Source: Alicyclobacillus acidiphilus NBRC 100859 (GTDB lineage: Bacteria; Bacillota; Bacilli; Alicyclobacillales; Alicyclobacillaceae). From it: DNA of 64,000 nt. Under the pieces are notes generated by a model that was given only the letters and a program-made list of their open reading frames with translations, did not search any database and had not been told where the DNA came from. Position 1 is the first letter of the stretch, and every line of letters begins with the position of its first letter. The position numbers and the translations under genes were made by a program. This document shows, piece by piece, positions 17,701-26,939 of this stretch. The DNA lies in the NCBI RefSeq assembly GCF_001544355.1, contig NZ_BCQI01000012.1, positions 1 through 64,000 on the forward strand. The letters are read 5' to 3'.

Positions 17701-19234
17701 CTCGGTCAAAGTGCCAGTTGTTCCGAATATCGGGACGATTGCGGTCGGCATCGCGAAAGCCGGCGCGGACGTCATTACGTTGTCCGGGTTCGACGGCGGC
17801 ACAGGTGCAGCGCGTTCCCACGCGATTCGCCACGTTGGTCTGCCGATGGAAATTGGCGTCAAGCTGGCGCACCAGGCGCTGTGCGAGGCAGGGCTGCGCG
17901 ATGTCGTGGAACTTTGGGCCGACGGCGGCGTCAAGTCCGGAACGGACGTGATGAAGGCCATCCTGCTTGGCGCCAACCGCGTTGGCTTCGGAACCATGGC
18001 AATGGTCGCCATCGGGTGTACGGCCTGCCGCGCCTGCCACAAGGACACGTGTCACGTGGGCATCGCGACGCAAATGCACGGCATTGAAGAAGCCCGCGAG
18101 AAGGGGCTGAAGGCGTTCGAACCGCAGGATTTCGACACAGCCGTGTCACAGTTGGTTAGGTTCTTCTCCGCCGTGGGTCAGCATGTGGGGGAATTGACGA
18201 AACAGCTTGGCGCAAGCAGGACGCAGGATCTGGTCGGACGCAGCGATCTGCTGGTGCAGCTCCGCGAAGATTCCCGGATCGACACATCTTGGCTGATGCG
18301 CGTAAACGAAGAGTTTATCGGCAAAGGGACGGTTGTCACGGCGCGCACGTTCGAACAGGCGTACGGCGACGTGCTCCAGACCGTTGCTGAAGTGGGCGCT
18401 GCGACTGGAACGTATGGCGCGGTTGCCTCGATGCCGTCGCGAGTCCAAAGCATCCGTGCCGTGCCTCGCGCGTTGGGCGCACGCATCAGCGGCGAGACAG
18501 TGCGCACCCGCAGCGGCGGCGACGTGGGACCCATCGTTCACGAAGGCGTCGCAGGCGCTGGATTCGCGGCCTATCATACGTCAGGTATGACATCGGTCGC
18601 GATCGGCGGCGCCCAAGACGGCGTGGCGAAAGCGGCGTTCGGCGGCAAAGTGGTGGTCTTGAAGGCGCGTTGCGCAGACGGCACTTGGCGCGGCGGTTCG
18701 GTCGGCAAGGGTCTTGCGTATGGCGCAGCGAGCGGACTCTTCATCGTTCAAGGCGACGCCGATGCGAGAGCGGGTATCCGCTTGTCGGGTGCAGATATCG
18801 TCATTGGCGGGGAGTTGTCCGCTCCTGTCAACGATCACGAATCACACATCGGCAGCCGCGCGAACATCAAAGGTTTTGCGTTCGAGTATATGACCGGTGG
18901 CCGCGCCGTGATCATGGGGGATCCCGGTCCGTGGATTTGTTCAGGCATGACCGGCGGCCGCGTGTACCTTCGTTACCAGCCGGAGCTCGGTTTAGACGAA
19001 GCGGCCTTGCGCCGCCGGATCGCGAAGGGAGCCAAAGTTGCGCTGCGGGTGCTCGACGCAAAGGGCGAGCGCGACGTGGCTGAACTGCTCGGCGCGTACC
19101 AACTGGAGTTGCGCAGATATGGCCAGCAAGACGAGGCAAGGCGCATTCAGAAGTTTATCGACAATCCAACGGTCCATTTCATGATGATTGAGCCTGGTCA
19201 CGAGATCACGGATCAAGACATCGCAACGGAATAA
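14732..19234 (+). CDS. gltB: Glutamate synthase, large (alpha) subunit
   Basis: This protein of about 1,500 residues starts at GTG 14732, chosen because AAAAGGAG sits just before it; an upstream in-frame ATG at 14711 lies before that site. The amidotransferase class II domain begins at Cys17 (DACGIF), which would be exposed by removal of a short propeptide. A central domain follows, then the FMN barrel (about 800-1200) with the 3Fe-4S cysteines in CTACRACHKDTCHVG. The C-terminal GXGXG helix domain shows GGSVGKGLAYG. It makes two glutamates from glutamine and 2-oxoglutarate. No gltD small subunit is adjacent, so the electron donor (NADPH-GltD elsewhere, or ferredoxin) is open. Confidence 0.95.
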   Translation: MDLNKLSMDIHREHDACGIFSQIEKSGQPSYEPVRNGLDALRAMRHRAGYVQGEGDGCGLLLDIPRALWASRLEAAGLNPKWAYEDDFFVGHFLVDKAVGSTDAIQAALKEKGLEWSLWIDDGVDESSLGSMAKAVCPRFVQVVGRAGAHDDARMHDAFAEIDELPGVHVASLSHSQVVYKVIGNDETLYHFYSDLQNPLFKTVFVLAHTRYSTNTTTSFPRVQPFSSIGHNGEINTILRFFTESKMINVPLRPDFSDSQMVDRTLLALVSTRNWSLFEAAELLFPPIVNEIKQMSDEMSDLYMYYRSLWGPFAQGPAGVMMRHGNAAVYSVDALGLRPMWLLESSTAYYFSSEQGIVPQETWTAEPKPLAPGEKVGVRWTDHGAQLYTYAKLQQEVLMLAKQRFDFRGEHRNLHFAVPYGQQSDVAHPKRDERPLDIRTLAFGFRDDDLKLIEQEIQTGAEPIKSLGFDSPLAALSEEATLLSDFLHETVAVVTNPAIDREREIEHFSTRAVLGRRPSFDGLYQEAPRVEVQAPILLEELPHAYGIEFQEIQNLAHRHGTICYEDALAMLHTSPYGTVEILIHREEGESVADALARFELEALEAVQAGANAIVLDDRLQFKRGGHIDPFLVTAAVHKALLRPAAKHSGEHLRRRSSLILRSGGLRNLHDIMVAIGLGADAVVPYLMWEIAASKGDLQSLENLYKALTKGIEKVISTLGIHEVRGYERLFGAIGLSTAVSEYLGVATFCGTDDAGLTLARMQELSELRHTWYGAADRKSVRPNKLFQLYPRIWKSAGSVAQGDVPYEDFVSKLTQFETDNPLSLRHLLGFRDDVKPFEGDVDTTVDGHQYPIVISSMSFGSQNETAYRAYAEAAYQMNIVCLNGEGGEIKDLLGKYPRNRGRQIASGRFGVNADLCNGAYVLEIKIGQGAKPGEGGHLPGSKVTVQVANARNATPGVDLISPSNNHDIYSIEDLAQVIYELKEINPHARVSVKVPVVPNIGTIAVGIAKAGADVITLSGFDGGTGAARSHAIRHVGLPMEIGVKLAHQALCEAGLRDVVELWADGGVKSGTDVMKAILLGANRVGFGTMAMVAIGCTACRACHKDTCHVGIATQMHGIEEAREKGLKAFEPQDFDTAVSQLVRFFSAVGQHVGELTKQLGASRTQDLVGRSDLLVQLREDSRIDTSWLMRVNEEFIGKGTVVTARTFEQAYGDVLQTVAEVGAATGTYGAVASMPSRVQSIRAVPRALGARISGETVRTRSGGDVGPIVHEGVAGAGFAAYHTSGMTSVAIGGAQDGVAKAAFGGKVVVLKARCADGTWRGGSVGKGLAYGAASGLFIVQGDADARAGIRLSGADIVIGGELSAPVNDHESHIGSRANIKGFAFEYMTGGRAVIMGDPGPWICSGMTGGRVYLRYQPELGLDEAALRRRIAKGAKVALRVLDAKGERDVAELLGAYQLELRRYGQQDEARRIQKFIDNPTVHFMMIEPGHEITDQDIATE

Positions 19235-19252
19235 CAAACTTTGAACTTTGTC

Positions 19253-19297
19253 AGCCGTCATGGCGCGGATCTTGTTTTCCGCGCTGTGGCGGCTTTC
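19253..19297 (+). terminator. Terminator of gltB
   Basis: The inner stem GCGCGGA/TCCGCGC (19263-19284) and outer stem AGCCG/CGGCT (19253-19257, 19290-19294) are followed by TTTCTT, 18 bp after the gltB stop. Confidence 0.8.
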
Positions 19298-19369
19298 TTA
19301 TGTGGAGAGTGGGTTGGTGGATCGTTAGAGCCGACCAGGACGGCGGTGGTGGCGCGATCGCGGATGGGG

Positions 19370-19523
19370 GACGGGTGGCGGACGGGTGGCGGATGGGTGG
19401 CGGATGGGTGGCGGACGGGTGGCGGACGGGTGGCGGACGGGTGGCGGACGGGTGGCGGACGGGTGGCGGACGGGTGGCGGACGGGTGGCGGACGGGTGGC
19501 GGACGGGTGGCGGACGGGTGGCG
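19370..19523 (+). repeat. 11-bp GC-rich minisatellite, 14 copies
   Basis: The unit GACGGGTGGCG is repeated 14 times head to tail, with only two C-to-T variants (third and fourth copies). Because 11 is not a multiple of three, all frames stay open and give spurious repetitive ORFs (VADGWRTGGG-type). It lies between gltB and argF, directly before a 190-bp hairpin repeat. Confidence 0.97.
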
Positions 19524-19537
19524 GACGGGGACATGGC

Positions 19538-19728
19538 AGATAGACGGCCCTCAGCCGCTTATTTCGGTGAAATGGCGGGAGCGAGGGCAAATAGGCGGCC
19601 CAAGGCCGCTTATTTGTCTCCGCTATGCCCGAAATGGGCCGGTTGCAGCCACTTAAGCGTCTCTCAGCGGCTTATTTGCGGCACATCGGACGATTCGACA
19701 AACTTAAGCGGCCTACAGCTGCTTATTC
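19538..19728. repeat. Dispersed multi-hairpin repeat, copy A (about 190 bp)
   Basis: Four successive hairpins of the form AATAGGCGGC...GCCGCTTATT occur near 19540, 19588, 19653 and 19703. The second (19588-19616) is a perfect 13-bp stem with one G:T pair. The linker CGACAAACTTAAGCGGCC and the hairpin order match copies at 35071 and 35452. This is the most diverged of the three. It has no coding sense. Confidence 0.85.
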
Positions 19729-19794
19729 GTTCCCGTTCCCGTTCCCGTTCCCGTTCCCGTCCCCGTCCCCGTCCCCGTCCCCGTCCCCGTCCCG
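19729..19794 (+). repeat. 6-bp tandem repeat (GTTCCC/GTCCCC), 11 units
   Basis: Five GTTCCC units are followed by five GTCCCC units and a final GTCCCG, starting at the exact end of the hairpin repeat. The block change from one variant to the other suggests slippage expansion of each form. Confidence 0.97.
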
Positions 19795-19886
19795 CCGCTC
19801 TGTGCCAAGGTCGCGGCCCGCCATCCCGCCATCCCCTCCCGTTCGCCCATTTTTTCGCTCGATCGCGGATGTCATGATACAAGCGT

Positions 19887-19922
19887 TTGATATATATACA
19901 TTCTTGTGTATAATGATGCATA
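19887..19922 (+). promoter_or_regulatory. Promoter and ArgR-type operator of argFGH
   Basis: TTGATA (19887-19892), a 16-bp spacer and TATAAT (19909-19914) form a near-consensus promoter. The -10 lies within TGTATAATGATGCATA, an ARG-box-like sequence (TGtAT, AATG, ATgCA; two mismatches to the core). It is placed like the box upstream of argC. The start codon at 20014 leaves a leader of about 90 nt. Confidence 0.6.
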
Positions 19923-20013
19923 GCATGACCGTGCGGAAGCGATGCGGAGCCGCGATGCGCGCGGATCAGGAAAAGACATAGCGCACTCGATGGAGTGGGA
20001 AGGAGTTTTGGCT

Positions 20014-21081
20014 GTGGCTATATGGGAAAAGGTTGGTGCAGTCGGCCGGGGGACGTCGGCGGTTGTTCCGTTGGGATCGAATTACTTGTCGGTGCGCCTG
20101 CAAAACGCGCTCTTTGCTTCGCATCAGGTGTTGGCTGGCAAGGATTTGTTGCATTTTTCCGATGTGAGTTCAGACGATTTGAAAAATCTCGTCAATCTTG
20201 CAAAAGTGTTGAAAGAAGCCCAAAAGTCAAAGTTTGTTCACACGTTGCTTGCGGGCAAGACGCTGGGTATGATCTTTGATAAATCGTCGACTCGTACGCG
20301 TGTTTCGTTTGAAGTGGGCATGTTGCAATTGGGCGGTCACGCCTTGTTCTTGCCTGGCAGTCAACTGCAGACTGGCCGAGGCGAACCGATTCCAGATACG
20401 GCGCAGGTACTGTCGCGCTATGTGGATGGGGTGATGATTCGGACATATCGGCAGGCGGATGTTCAGACGTTTGCGGACTACGCGTCTATTCCGGTCATCA
20501 ACGGTCTGACAGATGAGTTTCACCCGTGTCAATTGCTTGCCGACGCGTTGACCATTTTGGAGTACAAGGGACATTTGGAAGGTGTTACAGTCGCGTACGT
20601 GGGCGATGGGAACAATCTGGCGAACTCTTGGCTGCAACTTGCGCCGAAGCTTGGCATGAATATTCGGATCGCGACGCCGAGCGGCTATGCTCCGCTGCCG
20701 GAAGTGATTGAAGAAGCGAAGTTCCATGCGACACAACAAGGCACTGAGGTTCTGGTGACGACGGATCCGCACCGGGCGGTCGAAGGCGCGGACGTCATCT
20801 ACACCGACACGTGGGTGTCGATGGGAGACGAGGAGGAAGCCGAAGAGCGTCTCGCAAACTTCGAAGGCTATCAGGTGAACGAGGCGCTTTGCGCGCTTGC
20901 GAAAGAGGACTACATGTTTATGCATTGTTTACCGGCGCACCGCGGCGAAGAAGTTTCGCCGGACATCATTGATGGTTCGCACTCCGTGATTTTTGATCAG
21001 GCTGAAAATCGCCTGCACGCGCAGAAGGCTGTGCTGGCGGCGACTATGGCGGACGCAGGCGCATTTGGGGAGGAACTATAA
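20014..21081 (+). CDS. argF: Ornithine carbamoyltransferase
   Basis: The product has carbamoyl-phosphate motif STRTR, ornithine-side HPCQ, DGNN and the catalytic [11 protein letters not shown]. It converts ornithine to citrulline. GTG 20014 follows AAGGAG at the right distance, giving 355 residues. That is about 35 more at the N-terminus than typical family members, so a later GTG/TTG could be the true start; no ATG is available before the conserved core. It overlaps argG by one base. It is the first gene of argF-argG-argH. Confidence 0.94.
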   Translation: MAIWEKVGAVGRGTSAVVPLGSNYLSVRLQNALFASHQVLAGKDLLHFSDVSSDDLKNLVNLAKVLKEAQKSKFVHTLLAGKTLGMIFDKSSTRTRVSFEVGMLQLGGHALFLPGSQLQTGRGEPIPDTAQVLSRYVDGVMIRTYRQADVQTFADYASIPVINGLTDEFHPCQLLADALTILEYKGHLEGVTVAYVGDGNNLANSWLQLAPKLGMNIRIATPSGYAPLPEVIEEAKFHATQQGTEVLVTTDPHRAVEGADVIYTDTWVSMGDEEEAEERLANFEGYQVNEALCALAKEDYMFMHCLPAHRGEEVSPDIIDGSHSVIFDQAENRLHAQKAVLAATMADAGAFGEEL

Positions 21082-22346
21082 TGGCAGACAAACTCGTACT
21101 CGCATACTCGGGCGGATTGGATACGTCCGTGTCGATTCCTTGGATTCGCGATCACTATGGATATGACGTCATTGCCATGTGCGTCGATGTCGGCGAGGGC
21201 AAAGACCTGAACGCCACCCAGGCGAAGGCGATCCAAGTCGGGGCTACAAAATCGTACCGGATCGACGCGAAGGATCGATTCGCGAAGGAATTCATCACAC
21301 CTGCGCTCAAGGCAAACGCGCTCTACGAAGGAAAATATCCGTTGGCGTCCGCTTTGTCGAGACCGCTGATCGCGCAGTTGCTTGTCGAAGTGGCGGCTCA
21401 GGAAGGCGCTGTGGCGGTTGCTCACGGGTGTACGGGCAAGGGGAACGACCAAGTCCGGTTTGAGGTTTCCATCAACGCGCTGTCGCCGAACTTGAAGGTG
21501 GTCGCGCCAGTGCGCGAGTGGGGTTTCACGCGTGACGACGAGATTCGCTACGCCGCAGAGCACAACGTGCCTGTGCCGGTCAACCTCGACAATCCATTTT
21601 CCATCGACGCCAATCTCTGGGGACGCGCCATTGAATGCGGTGTCCTGGAGGATCCGTGGCAAGCCGCGCCGGAAGGTGCGTTTGAGTGGACTGTAGACGC
21701 GGAAAAGGCGCCGGATGCGGCAGAAGAGATCGTGATTGGATTCGAGCAAGGTGTCCCTGTCTCGCTGAACGGGCAAGCGATGCCGCTCGCCGCGTTGATC
21801 GGAACGCTGAACCAAGTGTGCGGCAAGCACGGCGTGGGCCGGATCGATCACGTCGAGAATCGGCTCGTTGGCATCAAGTCGCGCGAAGTGTACGAGTCGC
21901 CGGCTGGCCGTGTGCTGATCATGGCTCACCAGGAGTTGGAACATCTGACGCTGACCCGCGAAGTGCTGCAGTACAAAATGGGGCTGGAGTTGGAGTACAG
22001 CAAACTGATCTACAACGGTCTGTGGTTCTCTCCGCTGAAGAAGGCGTTCGACGCGTTCATCGACCAAACTCAGGATCACGTCACGGGCGAGGTGCGTGTC
22101 AAGCTGTACAAGGGCAACGCACAAGTAACCGGTCGTCAGTCTCCGTTCTCTCTCTATCGGCACGACTTGGCCACGTATGAAACGGGCGACAAGTTTGACC
22201 ATATGGCCGCTGTCGGGTTCATTTCGTTGTTCGGCTTGCCGACGACCGTTTATGCGGCCTTGCACAAGAAGGAACAATCCGGTGTATCGGCAGACGAAGC
22301 GTCCGTGTCCGTGCTCTCTGCCGACGAGGTGGAGACGACAGCATGA
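21081..22346 (+). CDS. argG: Argininosuccinate synthase
   Basis: The 421-residue protein starts [18 protein letters not shown], the N-type PP-loop ATP site. [15 protein letters not shown] and the C-terminal tetramerisation region are also present. It joins citrulline and aspartate with ATP. The start codon shares one base with the argF stop (TAATG), and its stop overlaps argH by four bases, so the three genes are translationally coupled. Confidence 0.96.
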   Translation: MADKLVLAYSGGLDTSVSIPWIRDHYGYDVIAMCVDVGEGKDLNATQAKAIQVGATKSYRIDAKDRFAKEFITPALKANALYEGKYPLASALSRPLIAQLLVEVAAQEGAVAVAHGCTGKGNDQVRFEVSINALSPNLKVVAPVREWGFTRDDEIRYAAEHNVPVPVNLDNPFSIDANLWGRAIECGVLEDPWQAAPEGAFEWTVDAEKAPDAAEEIVIGFEQGVPVSLNGQAMPLAALIGTLNQVCGKHGVGRIDHVENRLVGIKSREVYESPAGRVLIMAHQELEHLTLTREVLQYKMGLELEYSKLIYNGLWFSPLKKAFDAFIDQTQDHVTGEVRVKLYKGNAQVTGRQSPFSLYRHDLATYETGDKFDHMAAVGFISLFGLPTTVYAALHKKEQSGVSADEASVSVLSADEVETTA

Positions 22347-23719
22347 AGTTGTGGGGCGGCCGTTTTAGCGAGGATACGAATCAACTCGTACTGCAGTACA
22401 CGTCTTCCATCACGTTCGAACAAAGGCTGTTGCCATACGATATTCGTGGTTCGATCGCGCATGCGCGCATGCTTGGCGAGACGGGCATCATCGATGCGGA
22501 GGACAGCCGCAAAATCATCGACGGCCTCGAAGGCATCCTGCGCGACTATGAACAAGGTCTCATCGAGTTCAATTTGGACGATGAAGATATCCACATGAAT
22601 GTGGAACGCATCCTGACCGAGCGAATTGGAGAAGTGGCGGGCAAACTTCACACTGGACGCAGCCGCAACGATCAAATCGCGCTTGACATGCACCTCTGGG
22701 CTCGCGACGCGGTCGACGCGCTGCGCAAAGGCGTAAAGTCTCTGCAGCAGTCGTTGATTTCGGTTGCTGAAGAGCACTTCGACGTGGTGATACCGGGATT
22801 CACCCATCTGCAGAGGGCGCAGCCCGTACTGCTTGCGCACCACTTGTTGGCATACGTCTGGATGTTGCTGCGCGACGAAAAGCGGTTGGTTGCTTTGCGC
22901 GACGAGATCGACAGGCTGCCGCTGGGAGCGGCGGCGCTGGCCGGTACGACGTTCGCGATCGACCGCGAAATGGTCGCGGAAGAGCTTGGGTTCTCGCAAC
23001 TGTACGAGAACTCGCTCGATGCCGTGTCCGATCGAGACTATCTGCTCGGCCTGCTGTTCAACTGTTCGACCATCATGATGCATTTGTCCCGTCTGTGTGA
23101 AGAACTCGTGCTCTGGTCGAGCGAGGAGTTTTCGTGGATCGAGCTGTCGGATGCGTACGCGACCGGATCGAGCATTATGCCGCAAAAGAAAAATCCGGAC
23201 GTACCCGAGTTGGTGCGAGGCAAGTCAGGGCGGGTCTACGGCCATCTGATGGGATTGCTGACCGTGCTGAAGGGATTGCCGCTCGCGTACAACAAGGATT
23301 TGCAAGAGGATCGCGAAGGATCGTTCGACGCGGTGGACACGGTGTTGCCTGCGTTGGAACTGTTGGCGGGCACGCTCTCGACGATGCGTGTGCGCAAGGA
23401 CAAGCTGGCGCACGTATTCGATCGCGACTTTTCCAACGCGACAGATCTGGCGGACTACCTGGTCCGCAAAGGGCTGCCGTTCCGCGAAGCGCACGCTGTC
23501 GTCGGCCAGTTGGTCAGCGACGCGATCGCGCTTGAGACCAATTTGGCTGGGCTGAGCCTGGAAGCGATGCAGGAGCGTTGCAGCTTGATTGGCCGCGACG
23601 TGTACGATGTGCTTCCTGCCAAGGCCGTCATCCGGGCGCGCATCTCGCGCGGCGGAACCGCGCCTGCGGCAGTTCAGATGCAACTTGCGCTCGCGAAGGA
23701 ACAATGTGGACTGTCGTGA
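22343..23719 (+). CDS. argH: Argininosuccinate lyase
   Basis: The 458-residue fumarase-superfamily enzyme starts [13 protein letters not shown], with substrate-binding [11 protein letters not shown] and the signature [12 protein letters not shown]. It splits argininosuccinate into arginine and fumarate, the last biosynthetic step. The start overlaps the argG stop as ATGA. It is last gene of the arg operon. No clear terminator is seen before the following aspartokinase, 94 bp away. Confidence 0.96.
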   Translation: MKLWGGRFSEDTNQLVLQYTSSITFEQRLLPYDIRGSIAHARMLGETGIIDAEDSRKIIDGLEGILRDYEQGLIEFNLDDEDIHMNVERILTERIGEVAGKLHTGRSRNDQIALDMHLWARDAVDALRKGVKSLQQSLISVAEEHFDVVIPGFTHLQRAQPVLLAHHLLAYVWMLLRDEKRLVALRDEIDRLPLGAAALAGTTFAIDREMVAEELGFSQLYENSLDAVSDRDYLLGLLFNCSTIMMHLSRLCEELVLWSSEEFSWIELSDAYATGSSIMPQKKNPDVPELVRGKSGRVYGHLMGLLTVLKGLPLAYNKDLQEDREGSFDAVDTVLPALELLAGTLSTMRVRKDKLAHVFDRDFSNATDLADYLVRKGLPFREAHAVVGQLVSDAIALETNLAGLSLEAMQERCSLIGRDVYDVLPAKAVIRARISRGGTAPAAVQMQLALAKEQCGLS

Positions 23720-23813
23720 GGCTTGCCAGATCTCGCTGAGGACTTTCCACGACGCTTGCCTGTAAGGTATGATAGCTGAAATAGCGGCAGCTAGGCGTAG
23801 GGAGTGGAGAGAC

Positions 23814-25055
23814 GTGTTGGTTGTACAAAAATATGGGGGAACGTCGGTCGGGACGACGGAGCGTATTCGCGCCGTCGCTGATCGTGTTGCCCAAACAACA
23901 CGTGCAGGACACGCGTGCGTGGTCGTGGTTTCCGCAATGGGGCACAGCACGGATGCGTTGGTTCAATTGGCGGAAGAACTTGTTGAACATCGGGATGCAC
24001 GTGAAATGGACCAGTTGTTGGCTACCGGGGAGCAGGTTTCTGCGAGCCTGCTGGCGATGCGCTTGCTGGAGTTGGGGTTCAAGGCGAAATCCTTGACGGG
24101 TTGGCAAGCGGGCATTCAAACCGAGCCGATTCACGGCAATGCGCGCGTGTCGTCGATCGACACGAACACGCTGCAACAGTTGATCGCGGACGGCGTCATA
24201 CCGGTGGTGACCGGTTTTCAAGGGATCGCGAATGGACAAGTGACGACGCTCGGCCGCGGTGGTTCAGATACGTCCGCGGTGGCCTTGGCGGCCGCGTTGA
24301 AGGCGGACTTGTGCGAGATATACACGGATGTCGATGGGATTTACACCACGGACCCGCGGGTTGTCCCGGAAGCGGTGAAACTCGCGGATATCTCTTACGA
24401 CGAAATGTTGGAATTGGCGAATCTGGGCGCGCAGGTGCTGCATCCTAGGGCTGTCGAGAACGCCAAGCACTTTGAAGTTCCACTTGTGGTCAGATCGAGC
24501 TTTTCCGAGAAGGACGGGACGAACGTCGTGACAATGACAGAAAATCGCATGGAAGGTCGCCGTGTCGTCACGGGGATCGCTTTTGAACGTCAAGTTGCTC
24601 GCATCGCCGTGATCGGCGTGCCGGTTCAGGAACACGGCTTGGCTGTCATCTTCTCCGAATTGGCGGCGCATGGAGTCAACGTCGACGTGATTGTTCAAAG
24701 CGTGGTCGACGAAGCTGCTGTCGATGTGTCTTTCACAGTCAACGAGGCGGACGTCTCGCGGGCGGTGAGTGTCGTGTCTGAACTACAGGAGACGCTGGGA
24801 TTCAAGAAGATTGAGAGCGAATCCAAGCTGGCCAAAGTGTCGATTGTAGGCGCTGGGATGATCAGCAATCCTGGCGTGGCCGCGCAGATGTTCGTCACCC
24901 TGCGCGATGCTGGCATTCCCATCCACATGGTGAGCACTTCGGAGATCAAGGTCTCCTGCGTCGTTCGAGCGGGCGATGTGGAGCCCGCGGTCCAGGCTCT
25001 TCACAAGACGTTTGTCGAAGCCGATACAACTGCACCCTTGACCAAATCTCGATAG
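23814..25055 (+). CDS. lysC: Aspartate kinase
   Basis: The 413-residue protein starts at GTG 23814 behind GGAGTGGAG. The N-terminal kinase domain begins LVVQKYGGTSVGTTERI and includes TLGRGGSDTSAVALAAAL and EIYTDVDGIYTTDPR. Two ACT domains follow, giving the regulatory part (about 265-400). It phosphorylates aspartate for lysine, threonine and methionine synthesis. The length suits the alpha-type Bacilli enzyme, where an internal start can produce a separate regulatory subunit. The 94-bp leader is too short for a lysine riboswitch and none is seen. Confidence 0.92.
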   Translation: MLVVQKYGGTSVGTTERIRAVADRVAQTTRAGHACVVVVSAMGHSTDALVQLAEELVEHRDAREMDQLLATGEQVSASLLAMRLLELGFKAKSLTGWQAGIQTEPIHGNARVSSIDTNTLQQLIADGVIPVVTGFQGIANGQVTTLGRGGSDTSAVALAAALKADLCEIYTDVDGIYTTDPRVVPEAVKLADISYDEMLELANLGAQVLHPRAVENAKHFEVPLVVRSSFSEKDGTNVVTMTENRMEGRRVVTGIAFERQVARIAVIGVPVQEHGLAVIFSELAAHGVNVDVIVQSVVDEAAVDVSFTVNEADVSRAVSVVSELQETLGFKKIESESKLAKVSIVGAGMISNPGVAAQMFVTLRDAGIPIHMVSTSEIKVSCVVRAGDVEPAVQALHKTFVEADTTAPLTKSR

Positions 25056-25120
25056 TTTTTTATAGTCAATTTTGAAGATTGCAAAGTTGGGTTTTGGATT
25101 GTTTCCACAATACAGACACA

Positions 25121-25299
25121 AACATCGCATGACTGGCGGAGAGTGGGTAACCACAAGGGAGTGCGATGCATAATGAGTGTGTCCGACGACACAGAGATAC
25201 TCATCAGAGTTCTGTGGCCCTTTTCGGACAACCTCTAATGGAGCCGGCCGCCTGGGCACTTTTAGCGCAATAAGGGCGCGTAAAAGTTTCCAGCGGCCG
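25121..25299 (+). ncRNA. ZTP (pfl-type) riboswitch with alternative hairpin, upstream of serA
   Basis: P1 is formed by CATCGCAT (25123-25130) and GTGCGATG (25161-25168). It encloses the conserved GACTGGCGG and a GTGG/CCAC hairpin. A variable linker follows, then CCGCCTGGGCA (25248-25258). GGCGG (25135-25139) can pair with CCGCC as the pseudoknot. These are the signature elements of the ZTP/ZMP aptamer. CGGCCGCCTGG (25245-25255) can instead pair with CCAGCGGCCG (25290-25299), with a further inner stem. This long hairpin would destroy the aptamer, so ligand binding likely favours serA expression. The T-run after the hairpin is short, so the mode (termination or translation) is uncertain. Confidence 0.82.
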
Positions 25300-25334
25300 T
25301 TTCTGTAAATACCGGAGTGGTGAGGAGAGTCGAC

Positions 25335-26921
25335 ATGGCAAAAATCCTTGTAACCGACGATATCTCGGCGACAGGCATCGAGGTGCTTGAGTCGCTTGAT
25401 GAAGCGACGGTTGACGTACAGACGAATCTGTCGGAACCTGAGTTGCTGCGAGCCATCGCCGATGCGGACGCGCTCGTTGTAAGGTCGCAAACGACGGTGA
25501 CTGAGGCCGTGATCGAAGCGGCGAAGAAGTTGAAAGTGATTGGACGAGCCGGCGTCGGTGTGGATAACATCGACTTGGAGGCAGCGACGCGTCGCGGCAT
25601 TTTGGTGATTAACGCGCCGGACGGCAACACCATCGCGGCAGCCGAACACACATTTGCCATGATGATCAGTCTCGCCCGTCATATTCCGGCCGCGAATCGC
25701 GATTTACTCACAGGCAAATGGAACCGCAAGCAGTGGGTCGGCGTGGAATTGCGCGGCAAGACGTTGTCCGTACTCGGGATGGGGCGGATTGGCACGGAAG
25801 TCGCAAAGCGTGCAAAGGCTTTCGAAATGACCGTGATGGGCTACGATCCGTTCCTGACAGAAGAACGCGCACAAAGCTTGGGCGTCATCAAGGCGACGCT
25901 CGACGAAGCGATACAAGCGGCGGATTTTATTACGGTCCATACCCCGTTGACCAAAGAGACGCATCACATGCTGGACGCGGCAAAGCTGGCGACCATGAAG
26001 CGAGGGGTCCGCTTGATCAACTGCGCTCGCGGCGGCATCATCGACGAACTGGCACTCGCGGACGCGCTGCAAAGCGGGCAGGTCGCGGGGGCTGCCATCG
26101 ACGTGTTTGAGAAGGAACCGTTGGCCGACGATCATCCGCTGCGCCAGTTCACGAACGTGATTTTGACCCCCCACCTCGGCGCTTCGACGATTGAAGCGCA
26201 AGAAAACGTCGCGATTCAAGTAGCTGAAGAAATCGTCAAGGTGCTGCGCGACGACACATTTGAGCACGCGGTGAATCTCCCGAGTCTCAGCCCTCAGCAA
26301 AAGGCGCATTTGGCGCCGTACCTGGAACTGGCTGAAAAGCTAGGCGTATTCTCGGCGCAGCTTGGCCAGGGAGCGCCGTCGTCCGTCTCCATCACATACG
26401 CCGGCGACGCGGCCACCCCGGACGGCGGTTATCTCACTCGAACGTTTCTGAAGGGGCTGTTTGGCTTTCAGTACCCTGGCGAAGTGAATTATGTGAATGC
26501 TCTGCAATACGCGGAAGAAGCTGGTTTGCGCGTGCAGGAAGTCCGCGAATCGCGAGGCCGTGTCTATACCAACGAAATTTCGATCTCGCTCCAGACGGAC
26601 GCAGGATCGCACCACCTTACAGGGACGCTCTACAGCGAATCTGGTCCGCGCATCGTCGAACTGGATGGGTATCCAATCGACATGCCTGTCGAGGGAATCC
26701 TTTTGTTCACGCGGCATATGGACAAACCGGGCATGATCGGCCGCATCGGCACACTTCTCGGCAATCAGAGCATCAACATTGCAGGTATGCAGGTTGGGCG
26801 GCGAGAGTCTGGCGGGGAAGCGGTCATGCTGTTGATGGTGGATCGGAGCATTTCCTCCAGCGTGATCGATGAAATTGCGGTCGTCGATGGGATTCTGATG
26901 GTTCGGGCTATCGAATTGTAA
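25335..26921 (+). CDS. serA: D-3-phosphoglycerate dehydrogenase
   Basis: The product is 528 residues, from ATG 25335 behind GAGGAGAG. The catalytic and NAD domains show GRAGVGVDNIDLEAATRRGI, LGMGRIGTEVAKRA and TPHLGASTIEAQENV. An intervening ASB domain (about 320-450) and a C-terminal ACT domain (about 455-528, DKPGMIGRIGTLLG) follow. It oxidises 3-phosphoglycerate, the first step of serine biosynthesis. It is first gene of serA-serC and lies directly behind a ZTP-type riboswitch, tying serine and one-carbon supply to purine/folate status. Confidence 0.96.
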   Translation: MAKILVTDDISATGIEVLESLDEATVDVQTNLSEPELLRAIADADALVVRSQTTVTEAVIEAAKKLKVIGRAGVGVDNIDLEAATRRGILVINAPDGNTIAAAEHTFAMMISLARHIPAANRDLLTGKWNRKQWVGVELRGKTLSVLGMGRIGTEVAKRAKAFEMTVMGYDPFLTEERAQSLGVIKATLDEAIQAADFITVHTPLTKETHHMLDAAKLATMKRGVRLINCARGGIIDELALADALQSGQVAGAAIDVFEKEPLADDHPLRQFTNVILTPHLGASTIEAQENVAIQVAEEIVKVLRDDTFEHAVNLPSLSPQQKAHLAPYLELAEKLGVFSAQLGQGAPSSVSITYAGDAATPDGGYLTRTFLKGLFGFQYPGEVNYVNALQYAEEAGLRVQEVRESRGRVYTNEISISLQTDAGSHHLTGTLYSESGPRIVELDGYPIDMPVEGILLFTRHMDKPGMIGRIGTLLGNQSINIAGMQVGRRESGGEAVMLLMVDRSISSSVIDEIAVVDGILMVRAIEL

Positions 26922-26939
26922 CGATGGGAGTGGAGAGAT

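Noticed and set aside
16700..18079. 459-codon minus-strand frame inside gltB
   Set aside because: Antisense shadow of a GC-rich gene: Arg/His-rich, no start site signals, fully covered by a well-supported gene.
19258..19877. Repetitive frames encoding VADGWRTGGG-type or Pro/Arg-rich proteins
   Set aside because: They come from the 11-bp and 6-bp minisatellites, which are open in all frames on both strands.
23720..23813. Lysine riboswitch before the aspartokinase
   Set aside because: The gap after argH is only 94 bp, too short for the lysine aptamer, and none of its conserved parts are visible.
25056..25334. T-box leader before serA
   Set aside because: No T-box sequence (AGGGTGGNACCGCG type) is present, while the ZTP aptamer parts are.
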